From positions 1,409,501 through 1,473,500 of the forward strand of contig OZ022256.1 in assembly GCA_963978905.1 (NCBI GenBank): a stretch of 64,000 bases of DNA, in the 5' to 3' direction. The stretch is from Trichostrongylus colubriformis. Taxonomy: Eukaryota; Nematoda; Chromadorea; Rhabditida; Trichostrongylidae. The translations under genes and the position numbers were made by a program. The notes under the pieces were generated by a model. That model was not told where the DNA came from. It saw only the letters and a program-made list of their open reading frames with translations, and did not search any database. The stretch's first letter is position 1. Every line of letters begins with the position of its first letter. Below are positions 28,145 through 39,477 of the stretch, one piece after another.

Positions 28145-28896
28145 CAGGGGGTGCCAAAAAAAGTAATTTTGCCCACGGCTCACATCTGCCAATCATACAA
28201 AACATAGGGAAACGAAAAAGATAAAAGTATTGGGGCAAAATATTCCCGAAATGTTCCTCTGCAAGCAAGAACAAGCTGTGGCTCCCTACGTTTACCTTTA
28301 TGAAAATATGGAGCTTTCATTCGGCGCAGTCTTGCTTCGGAGTACCTACAGTATCAAGGTCCGCGTAAAGCCGTGGGCAAAATGATGCGGTGATGCCAGG
28401 CTCCGTGGTAGGTCTCCTGTGGGAAGCTTCCTGAGGATTGGCCCTTCATGGAAGTCACAAAGCCCTTGCTGCTTGGACAGGCTGCTATGATCCGAAGTAT
28501 CATTTTCATGCCTCAAATCCGCCTCCGGAGGGGTCTTATTGGTAAGGGCACGTTTTGGCTCTTGGAAACGAAGGGCGCTGGGAACCCGGAAAAAACGGAA
28601 TCTTAAAGAACACCACCCAGTATGAATCCCCTTAGGTACCCAGAGTGAACGGACCTCAGCAAGGTTGTACGAGGGCGACGAAATTTCGGATTTTGCCCAG
28701 TTGAGGTGGCACATCTTATTCACTCGGAACAAGCTCCCGTTCCTGCTCGTGCAGAAGGCTGCCACGGAGTATAGTGATAGAGTGACGTCTGCTCTTGAAT
28801 CCGGGGATGAAATTACCTCAACAGAATTTGCTGTGGTTCGACTAAAATGGGGTTGAAAGTGGGGGAGACACCAATTACTTTTTTTGGCACCCCCTG
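28145..28896. mobile_element. non-autonomous TIR element with CAGGGGGTGCCAAAAAAAGT ends
   Basis: The left end CAGGGGGTGCCAAAAAAAGT and right end TACTTTTTTTGGCACCCCCT form clean inverted repeats of about 21 bp. The interior of about 700 bp has an open frame of 187 codons on the minus strand and a 63-codon frame on the plus strand, neither resembling a transposase. CAGGG-type ends are common in Tc/mariner elements. That assignment is inference. Confidence 0.7.
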
Positions 28897-29234
28897 TATG
28901 GTTGTCCAACGTGCCCTTTCAGTTGAAAGCTGATATGGTGTAGCAGGTTTTCGGAGATAACGGCTGTGGTGCGAGACGCAAGCTGAACCACCTCGAAATC
29001 GAAATCGAAGGTTGACGTTTCTGCCTTGGAACCCCATCCCCTCTTGAGAATCAGGCAAATATCCTCTTGCTTGTGCAGGGTGGCGATTGCGAGAATAAGC
29101 GGTCACGTTCCCCCTCCCAAGTCCAGCAGCACTCTACGATTCTTCAAAGTATTAAAACCACCCGGCTGATCTTCAACTTTGTGCTATTTATTGGTTTCGG
29201 TATTTTCATCGATTATTTTTTTCATCCACAGACC

Positions 29235-32200
29235 ATGCAGTTCACGGCGAAACTCCTTGGTGCGAAGGACGATGCCTTGACAATCGACGTAAGCCTTCCT
29301 GCTTTTTCATGTCTGGTTTCTTTCGAGCGGAAGGTGAGGTGTGTATGTGGTAATGGCTACGACTGAGCAGTGAGGAATAAGACAATTCACATTTTTGAGG
29401 ATATCTACCACTGGGGTTGACTGGTTTCTTTACTAGCGTTCATACTCGGCGAACCATTGCACGATCACGTTGCCGAGTATAATTGCGGTCATAGAGTAAG
29501 ATGACAGAGCGTACTATAACGAGAGTAGCATGGTATCTTGTCAATTATACGAAAGGAACTCAATTCGTGAAAAAATCGGGAGGAGAGGAAGCGCACATGG
29601 TTTTTTTTTTCAGGGGTACGCGTCTGTCATGGGTGGTATTTTTCTGTTGGGATTCGCTGTGTTATGTGCAAGCGGAAGGGGATGAAGTGGGGTCATAGTG
29701 GACCAGCATAGACTGCTTTCGCACCAAGAGCCATGTTCAGCTTCTACCACAAGTGCAAGTGCGACATCTCAAAATGAAAATTGCTCATGAAATGCTTCTT
29801 CCGTGTGGATCTTTCAAAGTACTGAATGCTGGAAAACCACTCAACGGTACTTGTACGAACTACTACGACCTTCGAGAGAATCTCTAGAGGTTTTCTGAGC
29901 CTGCTATTTCAGATGATGACTTGCAGTTGGTTGCAGCAGGACTGAAAGAAGGCGCCAAATTGACGGTTGTGATCAATAGTGGAGATATGGTAAGGGTAAA
30001 GTGAGCTTCTCATCCAATTATGAAACAGACAGCCAAAATATAAGCAGAGTGGTATGCTTTTAACTAGGCTGATTCGAATCCCGAGATGGAAGATCGGCTG
30101 AAGGCAATTCTCGGCGATTCAGCAACCCCGCTCAACATGCTTCGTTTACGACAGGTATGATTCCTGAACGTCTCACAGTCAGTGGTTCGATCGTTGCCGG
30201 ACTACGCGATTTTGCGTTTCTGCGATTCTGCTGTTTTACGTTGCCATGACTCCACTCGCGAAGTTGGAGCATAGTAGAATCTCAACGTAGGATCGCAGGA
30301 AAAAGTGCAATACCGCGAAATTGCAAGAGCGCGACGTCGGCTTCGGGCGGAACTCTTTATTCGGTAAATATTAGTGGCATGAAAAATCACTTGATGAGGT
30401 TTTTGCGAGTTTTTCCACTCAGTGAACAGTAAAGCAACGGAAAGAGAACCCTGCTCCGTTGGTCTCTCACATGGAGCTGAAGACATTTTTTTATTTTCCG
30501 TATCCGGTTTGAATTTACCAGACGACTCTGTCAAAGGAAGGGCTGAATCGAGTGTTGACTGGTCGAGGAAGCCTTAGCTCTAAAAGCCAGCTGTACCTGT
30601 GAGAAGAAATTGGAATGATTTTTGGTGTTGATTGTTCCTAGTCTTTTTTGAGTCGTCACATGTTGTTTTTAATCACATGTATTTTTACATGTACTGAATT
30701 GCAACTGGAATGACAACACTCACATAATTAGCCTTTTAATAGTGCGTTCTTCCAGCCAGCTATTATGCCCTGCGGCTCTCATCGGACGGTTATCTGTCAG
30801 CAAGATATGTGTATGTCACAAGGATTGTGCATCTTCTAGGATCCGTATAGGTGTGGAATGCAGGGCGAATCTGTAGTGAACAAAGGAATTGTTAAAGCCC
30901 TTTTGTTGTCACCCCCCCCCCCCCCCCCCCAACCTCCTTTTCATTCTTCCCGTATCCCATCACAAAAGAGCTGCAGTAAAGGCGGCGCTAATTGTTTATC
31001 GGAGGGCATCACGAAATTTTGACGTCGTGGTTAATTCGTTCTTCAGGCATTATCGTGGGAAAACAACTCTGTCAGTGAACGAACAAACATATATAATCTT
31101 ACGGACTCGTTAGAACCTCCTAAATGGTTTTCCTTGATGGGATTTTTGTCGAAAGTGTACCCATCTCGTATTTAGATCTTTTTAAAATTCACGATGTGGG
31201 TCGTATCCGCTGATAGGTTGGTGAAGCATCTCGTAGACCAGGAGTTTCGAAGGATGTTGGGCAAAACCCTAGACAGAAGATAAAGTTCCGCAACATTTTT
31301 CTCTCCAGAAAGTGAATCCAATTCTATCTTCGTTCGGCAATACAGCACTACGTGATTGTGGGTGGTTGTTTTGACAAGAATATAAGTTTTGCATTCGTCA
31401 CATTGGCTCACCGTAATCACTACTAGGCGCTCCGATGCTGCTGAGGTCCCATATAGTGAGGGAGGGGCATTCCACGTTACTGACATGTTCAAATTGTCAA
31501 ACGTTGAACATTGAACATTGCAAGGCTTTTATGTGTTCAACTTGTCACTAGCATGTCTTCAGATTGTCCATGTGAATGATCTTTTCCTGAAACAACGCTT
31601 CCTATAAAATGCCCCCGCCCTCCTTGTAAGGATACTAGCTGATAAACATTAGACGTCAGATGAAATTTAACATCGCCGTAAATGCACACAATATGGCCGG
31701 TTAGAATGCCAAATATTTTGATTTTCGAACAGCACTGGAATCCGATCCTTTTCACCCCAGGCGACTTTCTCGTATGGAAAAGCAAATCGCACCGATAGGT
31801 AGCCATAGCTTGCCACAGTTGTAAACAAAAGCAAACAACGATTAATTAGCAGTAAGTATTTGGGCACTATTCAACTTTCCCCACCCCAGATACCGCCAGT
31901 TGGTCAAAAAAATAATTTTCGCTGAAACTTTGTCTAGGGGGTTATTTGGGGTGCTGATTACGAATATGACATAGGTTTTTGCCATTTGCGCCAAATTGGT
32001 GAAATTGCACCATGTTGGTGCAATTGCACCAATTTGGCGCAAACGGCAAAAACGGATGTCATATTCGTGATCAGCACCTCAAATAACCCTCCTGAGCGAA
32101 GTTTCAGCGAAAATTATTTTTTTGACCAACCAGCGGTATCTGGGGTGGGGAAAGTTGTATAGTGCCAGTATTTGAATTTCTAACGATATAGCTTATATTT

Positions 32201-32284
32201 CAGAGCATTCAAAACTATGTGAACTTTATGTCATTGGATGATCTGGAACGCTATGCTAAGAAGATGGCCGAAGATGCTGAATGA
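29235..32284 (+). CDS. small ubiquitin-like-domain protein, UBL4A/Get5-like
   Basis: Exons 29235-29288, 29741-29846, 29913-29989, 30068-30154 and 32204-32284 join in phase to 134 residues. The N-terminal half has a ubiquitin-like fold pattern: MQFTAKLLGAKDDALTID, then VRHLKMKIAHEMLL, VLNAGKPLND and DDLQLVAAGLKEGAKLTVVI. The C-terminal part ends FMSLDDLERYAKKMAEDAE, which parallels the LTLDDIERLA helix near the C-terminus of UBL4A/Get5. That protein works with Get4 in delivery of tail-anchored proteins. There is no C-terminal Gly-Gly, so it is not a conjugated modifier. The ATG follows CATCCACAG by three bases, a likely trans-splice acceptor. An AATAAA lies at 32770. The family call rests on pattern and length; another Ubl-domain protein is possible. 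Confidence 0.75.
29437..29496. mobile_element. short fold-back in ubl gene intron 1
   Basis: GCGTTCATACTCGGCGAACC and GTTGCCGAGTATAATTGCGG form a small imperfect hairpin sharing the family B end motif. It is a solo or deleted MITE remnant. Confidence 0.4.
31863..32166. mobile_element. TIR element with GGCACTATTCAAC ends and 8-bp target duplication
   Basis: The arms are long inverted repeats from the outer bases through CCCCACCCCAGATACCGC and TGACCAA/TTTTTTT to CGAATATGACAT. They meet at a GCGCCAAATTGG/CCAATTTGGCGC centre. The flanks AGTATTTG at 31855-31862 and 32167-32174 are identical 8-bp direct repeats, so the insertion is well bounded. An 8-bp duplication is typical of hAT or Merlin elements. 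It lies in intron 4 of the ubiquitin-like gene, 30 bp before the last exon. Confidence 0.85.
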
Positions 32285-33160
32285 TGTTGAAGCACATTTT
32301 CTGCATTTTCTGGGTGTTACTATAGTGGGGGGGAGGACTCTCTTTCGCGGGAACTTTTGTTGTTTTTATCGAGTAGGACTGTCTCCCCCACACTTAGCCG
32401 GTGAGCTTTTACCCCTGAGTGGCTCGCGGAGGGAGGATTCCTCTTTCCCCCGGACATGGCTGAAGTAACGTTCTTCCACCATCAAAATTGCACCCTCAAG
32501 GTGTCATCCCATTCATCTGCGCTTTAGCCGTTAGCGTTAGAGACGCAGGGTGGTCTCCATTTTTCTTGGCAGGTTTTTTGACTCTCCCCTTTCTGTTTCT
32601 TTTGTCTCACTTAATTTCGTTTTTTTGTGGTTTCAGGGATATCATTCAAATGATTAGTTATGTTTAATGTTGTAGAAGCAGCAGCAGATTCTTCTCATCT
32701 CCTTGTCTCTCTCTTTTCCATATTTCTTGATTTTGGTTTTTTTTGTTTTCGGGATGTTCGATATTAGTCAATAAATGTGAGACAATAATGTACCAAATTT
32801 TTATTCATGCTCGTGTCAACGGAGAATTTTTTGTATCATACAACAGTGTTCGAAACATGTATGAGCTTCCGAAGGAACGTTTCGTGCGCGTCCGAAGGAG
32901 GAGTCGAGTTGGCTGGTCGGGTTGGTAGTAGCACGTTGGAGGCGTGATGGCCACGCCTCTTATCGTGCAATCGGGCGGGGCGGCACTCCTTTGGCGCTAT
33001 CATGCTAGTGACGATTGAACTCGATCACTACTTCCGATGAACGCGGATTGTACTTTAACGTATTGAAAAGTCGTCCTGATGAGGGTAATGTTGACACTAC
33101 CCTTCGCTAATAAATTGTGAGGTCGTCACTAATCAACTCCTGTTTTGGTGGAGGATACTG
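32285..33160. other. 3' flank of ubl gene; no further gene seen
   Basis: Probable 3' untranslated region with a candidate AATAAA at 32770-32775. A 46-codon frame beginning at 32787 is not convincing as a gene. Confidence 0.45.
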
Positions 33161-33262
33161 ATGCCGCATTCATACTTTACGCCGGCATGCGTGACTACAT
33201 TCACAGGCAGCGAGGCAGGGTGGCACGGGGAGGTGCACACGCAAAGTATGAACGCAGCCTGA
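33161..33262. mobile_element. short family B fold-back
   Basis: The left end GCCGCATTCATACTTTACGC and right end GCGCAAAGTATGAACGCAGC-like sequence are inverted copies. The interior is only about 60 bp. Confidence 0.6.
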
Positions 33263-33352
33263 GACTTGCTGTCACCATCGAAGTCGTGCCACTTATACTG
33301 CACCACCTCGTCTAATTGTATCCTGAAGGACATTGTACAGCCCCAAAAGTGA

Positions 33353-33930
33353 ATGTTCCAGAAAAGACAGTGCCGCAGATGGAACGAGTGGGTCCCAAAA
33401 CTCGACAGTCGTAAAGGTGATCTCCAACGTTTTCATGTCGTCTATGTCCAGGCGGCACCGGATAACCTTCATCGAGTTGCATCCGTGCAGCTGAAGCTGA
33501 CGCGGACGGATGCTTCGATCCGTAGGCGCTATATGTTCCGTTTGTAGGCTTTGCTGGAAGTTGACATAAGTTTGGAGAGGCTACGTCATACGTATTTAGT
33601 TGACGGGGATTTGCAGGCTTGTACGAGAGCGACATGGTCAAACGCCGAGCCCAAACAGTGCGTATTGCTAAGACGACGAGTAGTTGGTTGGACGGCGGCC
33701 GATACTGGCTGTTTTGGCGGTTTTTTTCAAGGCCAAAGCTACGTCGCTGGAATCGGCAGGTACGGCTTTAGCTGTTGATTAACTTTATGGGATTCTCATT
33801 TGTGCAAATGTGCAGCTCAGCGACGGAGCTCTTTCAAGATTAGAAATTCTGAAAAATCTCAGAAATGCAGCCTGCGAACGAGAACACGTGAGAGACTCAT
33901 GAATGTGTCGGAAGCTCAGAGGACACAGTA
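33353..33930 (+). CDS. possible exons of an unidentified gene (plus strand)
   Basis: Short open blocks alternate with intron-like pieces. Candidate exons are 33617-33679, 33732-33759 (after TTTTTTCAAG) and from 33816 (after AAATGTGCAG). Joined in one phase they read AKATSLESA then AQRRSSFKIRNSEKSQ and stay open to a stop near 33930; a second phase also stays open to about 33902. The intron before 33732 would be about 50 bp, a normal small nematode intron. An upstream 64-codon frame (33353-33547) may contribute. No family is recognised, and the opposite strand is also partly open, so this is tentative. Confidence 0.25.
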
Positions 33931-34530
33931 GCTTGAAGAGTTCGTATTCAATTCCGAAGAAGAAAGTGACATGATTTTAAAAGGAATTTTTATGTGACTC
34001 TATAAAGTACGGTCGGAGACAATTCATGTGTTTACAAGGGGGAAATATTATACTGTAAATAGATGCTTGTGATTCAACGTGACGGTGTGTGGCGCAACCC
34101 CCGCTGCGATTCATTTTGAGTTCCTTTAGCATGGCATCAAGACTGCGCGCTCGACTTGACACCCCTTCAAGCAAGATTACGGCCGAGGACTGGTGGAGGG
34201 AAGAGCGTCGATCATGGTTTAATTTGGCTCGGTACAGTGATGCAGCTTGCGAAAGTGGGGAGGCTCTCAAAAGTCCAGAGTAGTGAGGTGTATTGCGCTC
34301 GCCTGCGGCATCAGCCCTGCTTTTCCCACAAGTAAGCATGTCACGCACGACGCATGTTCGCTTCACATCGCAGATCTGCGTGGCTTCGATCGATAAGTGT
34401 AATGCGGCGCACCGGAAAAACCTATGCAATTTACTAGGCGGAAAAAAGGGGGATATTTTTTGGTTTCTACGTTTTTTTTCGTTTTTTCCCATTGCAATAC
34501 TTCTTGCATCTCTATTTACGAAAACCGATC

Positions 34531-34618
34531 GAATTCTGCACCGCAGCTAAGAACTTTGCACGGAGAACGGCGTGAGTCGTCCTCTGTGCAAAATTCTTCG
34601 CTGCGGTGCAGAATTCTG
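34531..34618. repeat. short hairpin (GAATTCTGCACCGCAGC)
   Basis: GAATTCTGCACCGCAGC..AAG..CTTTGCAC at the left is mirrored by GTGCAAAATTCTTCGCTGCG and GTGCAGAATTC at the right, with a loop of about 25 bp. It may be a small MITE. No coding content. Confidence 0.6.
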
Positions 34619-35182
34619 TCCTAGAAGTACACGCCCTACCCAGTGAAAGATTTATGCAATCAAGCTAACACCTCCTATTCTTCCTTTTTTTATGCATCTA
34701 TTAAAAATTAAAGGATCATGAAAGGTCTGTGGGAGTCACAGTGCTGGGTTTTGACCATGTAATAATCGGAATCCAAGTGAAACAGTTACACATATTTATG
34801 CGCTCGTCTCTTATTGTTCTTACAAACAATGAAAAATAAATGTTCTCATACACGATGTAGGGTACTGATTGATTGACAGAAACGGGTTGTGGAGGGGAGG
34901 GGGACGTTTTCTGGCGAGAGACCGATCACCGTAATGGGTGTAGATGAAGACGTGATGGCTGTGGTGTGATCTTCTGACTAGTGGCGACAGATGGCGGCGT
35001 ATTTACTTTCGTCCAAATCGCACAAAACTCGGCTTTCGTTTTTCCATCGCCAGCTCACCTTCGCTGCGCTTCCCGAATCGCACGAAAGATGGTTTTCGCT
35101 TGTCCATCTGAAAAATCGGAGCAGTTAGTGACGTTAAATAATCCCGGTTAACGAGAAAAACTAAATTCCGAAATTCAAGGGT

Positions 35183-35595
35183 ATTCGTGCACGGAACAAT
35201 GAGTTTCTCTGTCACCCACATATTATGTTGTATTTGTTTAATGAGGGCCGCATGCAAAGTTCCAGGCGAAAAAAATGAGAATTCGGCTTAGATACAGCTC
35301 CTCAAAGTAGTGGCCGATTGGGCGGGACCCCAGAGTAAATGCCCGCCCGGTCGTCCGCCGTGGTCGGGACACACAGTGTGAACAGGAAGCTGCGTAAACT
35401 GTCCCACACTTCGTCTTCCAATGCAGCGGACGACGGGATGGGCATTTACCTGGAACCCCGCCTCCACTACCACCACTTTGAGAAGCTGTATCTTAGCCGG
35501 ATCCTCTTTTTTTCGCGTGGAACTTTGCATGCGGTGCATTATTGAGCAAATACAACACAAATATATGGATAACAGAGGAACCCATTTACCCGATA
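35183..35595. mobile_element. TTAA-type fold-back MITE (family A), diverged copy
   Basis: The arms contain TATTATGTTGTATTTG, GGGCCGCATGCAAAGTT, TTAGATACAGCT and their complements, matching 184-616 and 37632-38060. The outer ends are decayed relative to 184-616. Confidence 0.7.
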
Positions 35596-35784
35596 CTTCT
35601 TATCAAAATTCAAAAATCAGAAGAAACTCATTGAATTCCGGGAGTCAATCGTGATTTCGAAATTTAATGTCTATCAAAAATATGTCTCCACTCCCTGAAA
35701 TTTCTCGAACCCTTACTGAACCTTGTTCTCCTGCTTCCGCAGCGAGGATCATACATGTATATGTGTAGATCTACGGGTTGTTGA

Positions 35785-35840
35785 CACGTCCATCATCTAA
35801 AGGCATGTTACTGCCCATCGTTCAACAATGTCCCCCCCCC
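35785..35840. mobile_element. solo 3' end of poly-G MITE family D
   Basis: AAAGGCATGTTACTGCCCAT and GTTCAACAATGTCCCCCCCC match the closing half of family D elements. The matching left end is not adjacent. Confidence 0.4.
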
Positions 35841-36014
35841 CAACCCTCTTTGATGCACGTGATACGGAAATTTGAAAAACACTCACTACTATTCTTGGAC
35901 AAGGGAACTAATCACGAACACATTTTCAAAGACATGATAGAGGTGATATGGGTAACGGGAACTCCTTAAATGAGCCACGCAAATGAAGCTGGGGTTCTAA
36001 GAACACCATATTTG

Positions 36015-36277
36015 GCGAAATTTCCGATAAGCAAGAATGCCCTTGGGCTTCATAAGAGCCGTGTTCTTCAGCAGCTTCCACTTGTTTTATGCCAGCCCGC
36101 CCCTTTTTTCGGGCCGACCCGCCTCTTTTGTAAATGCGGCGGCGAGGGGTTTTATTTCACGAGTTTTTGACCATTACATTCTTATTTTACTTCACTTTCG
36201 CACTACTAAGCACGTTCACCTTCATATCGGATGATCTTTCCATATTAGGCCCGAATTACCCCTATCACTGCCTTTAA
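36015..36277 (+). repeat. dispersed repeat family F, copy 1
   Basis: Starts GCGAAATTTCCGATAAGC and ends GAATTACCCCTATCACTGCC. Inside is a C/G-rich CCCGCCCCTTTTTTCGGGC..GACCCGCCTC. A reverse copy lies at 55570-55834. No terminal inverted repeats are evident. Confidence 0.65.
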
Positions 36278-36574
36278 CAAAATTGTGGAAATCGTGAGTG
36301 TTTTGGTCTGGTCAAAATCGTACCTCAGGGACATCTCGTGCTCCAAGGCCACCTTGCGCAAACAGCTCCTGTGGGCCTGGCTCTTCCTTTTCTTTTTCTT
36401 TATAGTTTTTCGCTACTGATGTGTCGCTGTTTCTTGGGAATAAAGTGTTTATTATGGTGGAAGTCTTTTCGTTCTTTCGACCCCCCCCCCTTCTTTTTGT
36501 TGCATCACACTGCAAACTTTGCTGCTGAAAGTCGTCTTGCTGAATGATAGAGGCGTTGTGCGAACATTATCGTC

Positions 36575-36722
36575 GTGGAGGGGGGGGGGGGGTTTACACT
36601 GAGCCATCTAGTAGGAGGTTGCTTTAGGCTGAAACAATCCCATCGTGCATGAAAAGCGTCGTGCCGTATGGAGCTTGACCCTCCCCCTCCTGCCTCGTCG
36701 CATAACCCAAAATAGCAGCTAA
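36575..36722. other. poly-G tract and unassigned sequence
   Basis: A run of about 14 G at 36581 and CCCTCCCCCTCC at about 36680 frame a short non-coding stretch next to a family C element. It may be part of a disrupted poly-G MITE whose other end is TTTGTCAAATGTCCCCCC at about 37000. Confidence 0.35.
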
Positions 36723-36885
36723 GTCCATTTCGGAGCGCCTGATAGGGCGTGGCCTACGGACTTGGGTGAGTGGCGAGAGTGAGAGTAAGTGGCGACAGTG
36801 AGAGTGTGTGGCGGGGTGAGAGAATTTGATGCACTCTCATCCAAGTCCTTGGGCCACGCCCTATCAGGCGCTCCGAAATGGACTG
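36723..36885. mobile_element. fold-back MITE with CCATTTCGGAGC ends (family C), copy 2
   Basis: Inverted ends GTCCATTTCGGAGCGCCTG and CAGGCGCTCCGAAATGGAC, each followed inward by ATAGGGCGTGGCC. The centre carries two GAGAGTGAGAGT blocks where the copy at 16062 has one. Confidence 0.8.
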
Positions 36886-37022
36886 TAAGAATGTAAGTAC
36901 GTAGATACAGTCAATGCTGAACCAGCGACGTGCAAGAGGGGCGATTTGGTGCTGATTGATGACTGTCACGTTACAAATGTCATTTCCGACTTAAAATTTG
37001 TCAAATGTCCCCCCTTCCCCCC

Positions 37023-37600
37023 ACCTCTGATTGCGCCATTTATCTCAGAGGGTTGGTTCAATTCATTTCGGACCGATTGGGCAAAAGAAATGAACGCTAT
37101 AATGGGTTTTTCTTTTGAATAGCAACGAACTCAATCGCCGTTACCACGCGCCGTGATTAATTATTTCCATTCATGAGACGTTTTTCCATTTTCCCTTTTG
37201 AATTTTTGAATCTCTTTGAGATATTTCTTTTGTGAGGTTGCAGTATTAGTCATGATGATTGACTGTCATTTCTCCACGGTAGGATGACCTTAACCATATA
37301 GGCTCCTCCACCATGATTTATGTTATTGCCCCGTGATCCTAACAATAAGTAGCTGAATATTCTTCAAGAATTCCTCCTCCTCCTTTTCCTCTTTTTCTGA
37401 CCCAAAAAGAGCCATCTCCCGAATGAGGATTCTCCACCCTTGCTAGACAATGACTAGGGTGCTCACGAGACTGAACTCATAGTTATACATCCACCATCAT
37501 TGGTAAAGTTACTATTCCCTTTTCCCATTTAACCTATGACTTTGCTGTGCTCTTCACCTTGAACAAAGTGTTTCTTGTCGTGTTTATTTCTTTTGCTCAG
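37023..37600. other. intergenic stretch, nothing recognised
   Basis: AT-rich sequence without a supported exon, repeat copy or structural RNA that I can identify. Confidence 0.4.
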
Positions 37601-37631
37601 ATGGCTGATTGTATGCCCCTTCCTCCCTTTT

Positions 37632-38060
37632 TGAAGGAATCGTCTACGGGAAAATGAGTTCCTTTGTCGTCCATATATTTATGTTGTATTTGCCTAATAA
37701 GGGCCGCATGCAAAGTTTTACGCGAAAGAATAAGAATTCGGCCAGATACGACACCACAAAGTCTCGGCCGGGTAGGCGGGGCCAGCGAACAGGTGGCCAT
37801 CCCGTTGTCCGCCACGGTCGGAGACGCATAGTAGGAACAGAAATTTACGTAAACAGTCTCACTCCCTATTCCCAACAGCGGCGGACGACGGGACGGGGCT
37901 TTTACTCGGAGGCCCCGCCCACCCGGCCGAGAATTGGCGAAGCTGTATCCTTGCCGTATTCTCACATTTTCGCGTGAAACTTTGCATGCGGCCCTTATTA
38001 GGTAAATACAACAGAAGTATAAGGGTAACAGAAGAACTAATTTTTCCGTAATTTTTCTCC
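37632..38060. mobile_element. TTAA-type fold-back MITE (family A), copy 3
   Basis: The left arm starts GAAGGAATCGTCTACGGG. The right arm ends GGTAACAGAAGAACTAATTT then CCGTAATTTTTCTCC, so the extreme right end is decayed. The arms carry GGCCGCATGCAAAGTTTTAC and CGGCC..TAGGCGGGGCC with their complements. The two opposed 122-codon frames are palindrome artefacts. Confidence 0.75.
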
Positions 38061-38224
38061 AAGCGAGAGTAGCGAAAATAAGAGATAATATTTAGGAGAC
38101 GACGCATTTCAACTGCGATTGCAGTTGTTTCCTAATATGTAGAATTTGGATTACCCGGGTACGGGTATCGGGTTCCCCCTCCCTTCCCTCCCCCATTGGT
38201 CTAGACTGCCGTCTCCTTCCCCAG

Positions 38225-38328
38225 TAATTCGTGATGCGATGAACACTACAACGGGTGGTGAGATTCGAGCGGGAACGACGTTGTTGACGGCCAGGCTGAT
38301 CGAGCAGTTGCATAGCCATTCGCGCTAG
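38225..38328 (+). CDS. possible 3'-terminal exon of an unidentified plus-strand gene
   Basis: After the pyrimidine-rich acceptor CCTTCCCCAG the frame reads IRDAMNTTTGGEIRAGTTLL and continues TARLIEQLHSHSR to a stop at 38328. GGAATAAATGG, with an AATAAA, follows about 60 bp later. No upstream exon was found among the repeats and no family is recognised. Confidence 0.3.
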
Positions 38329-38795
38329 ACAATGGACCCCGAATGAGCTTTGCCTCTCAAAAACATTGAAGAAAAGGCTAAACGAAGGAATAAATGGTCA
38401 TATGCTATGAGCTCTCAGAATGTCTTTTAGTATCCCATAAATGTATGGGCATCCATGAATTTTGAGGAGTACATATCCATAAAGACGTGAAACTTGGTCA
38501 CCTGCCTAATAAGAAAGAATGACGTTGATAGCCCCCACTTATATGGGAGTGACATCAGTTACACTGTAAGCAGGTTTCAAGTTCATGAGTACCCTTACTA
38601 GCTAAGCGGAGCAGTGGCGAGATGCGCTCGATCATTGCCCCCCCCCCTATATGTGCAGCCTAGGCCTACATGGCGGGTTGCACGGCTCGACTCATTGCAA
38701 GCCCCCCTCCCCCCATTTCTACCCGGTTTCGTAGAGCGATCTTGCACTTTGGTTAGGGATAAGAGCCTCGATGTTAGTTTGTCATGTGACAGTAA

Positions 38796-38972
38796 GACAG
38801 CATTCATACTCTGCGATGCCGCAACGCACCCGCCCCGCAGGCCCCGCGAGCGTGTTTACTGACATTGACAGGCACGTAGCCATGATCACGACTATTGAGT
38901 TTTCCACAACGCATTTGTTGCGTTGCCTGCGTAGCGGTTGCGTTGCGGCATTGCGCAAAGTATGAATGCATT
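38796..38972. mobile_element. family B fold-back MITE
   Basis: The left end GCATTCATACTCTGCGATGC and right end GGCATTGCGCAAAGTATGAATGC are inverted. The arms are only partly complementary (CCGCAACGCACCC against GCGTAGCGGTTGCGTTGCGG). It sits 28 bp from a minus-strand candidate exon. Confidence 0.6.
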
Positions 38973-38999
38973 TTTAACGAGAAAAGACCCGTCACCAAC

Positions 39000-39353
39000 C
39001 TGTGGCATAGTTTCAGATCCATCGATTAGAGCGGCTAGTAGCTGATCACAAACTTCTCGATTTTGTGGTTGTGCACAGTACTCCGCCAATGCTTCCTGAT
39101 CCTGCAAAAAATAATGAATGAGCACTCAGATGCTTCGATGATCCCCAAGTAAAATGCAGATTCTTGTGGAAACCACCTGGCTAGTTCAGTCCAATTCAGA
39201 GATCACGTGACCGAAAGAGACTATTTTTACTTCATCATTTCCACTCAGGAAATGCTTCACGAGCAGTTCTCGATACGGTGACCGAGCGATCATTAGTGCG
39301 AACTCGTAAGAATTCAACGAGCTGTAGTCAAGGACGGGATTTACGAGCCCATT
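39000..39353 (-). CDS. two exons of an unidentified minus-strand gene
   Basis: Exon 39353-39231 reads NGLVNPVLDYSSLNSYEFAL then MIARSPYRELLVKHFLSGNDE and ends at GAA|GTAAAA. Exon 39101-39000 follows acceptor TTATTTTTTGCAG and reads DQEALAEYCAQPQNREVCDQ then LLAALIDGSETMPQ, ending CAG|GTTGGT. The two join in phase 0 across a 129-bp intron. The residue pattern suggests amphipathic helices, but I recognise no family. Flanking exons were not found; an alternative start for the first exon is the acceptor TTGACTACAG. Confidence 0.5.
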
Positions 39354-39477
39354 CTTTATATTGGAAAGTGGTCACACATGTGAATTATGATGACTGATTT
39401 ATATTAGTAGCCGGATTATATTGCCACAAATGAGAGATTGAAGCTTGAATTCAACTGCGATTGCAATCAACAAAAAT

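Larger units (their letters stand above)
27004..29230. other. spacer between zinc-finger gene and ubiquitin-like gene
   Basis: Contains an imperfect about 45-bp direct repeat just after the stop (ATGTCACGGCAATGTTCCC at about 27011, and ATGTCACGACAATGTTCCC at about 27053). It also holds a degenerate fold-back (27609-27777) and a 752-bp TIR element (28145-28896). No gene was recognised. Confidence 0.55.

Noticed and set aside
28346..28909. 187-codon minus-strand frame, the longest single frame in the window
   Set aside because: It lies inside the CAGGGGGTGCC TIR element, overlaps its end, and shows no transposase or host-protein motif.
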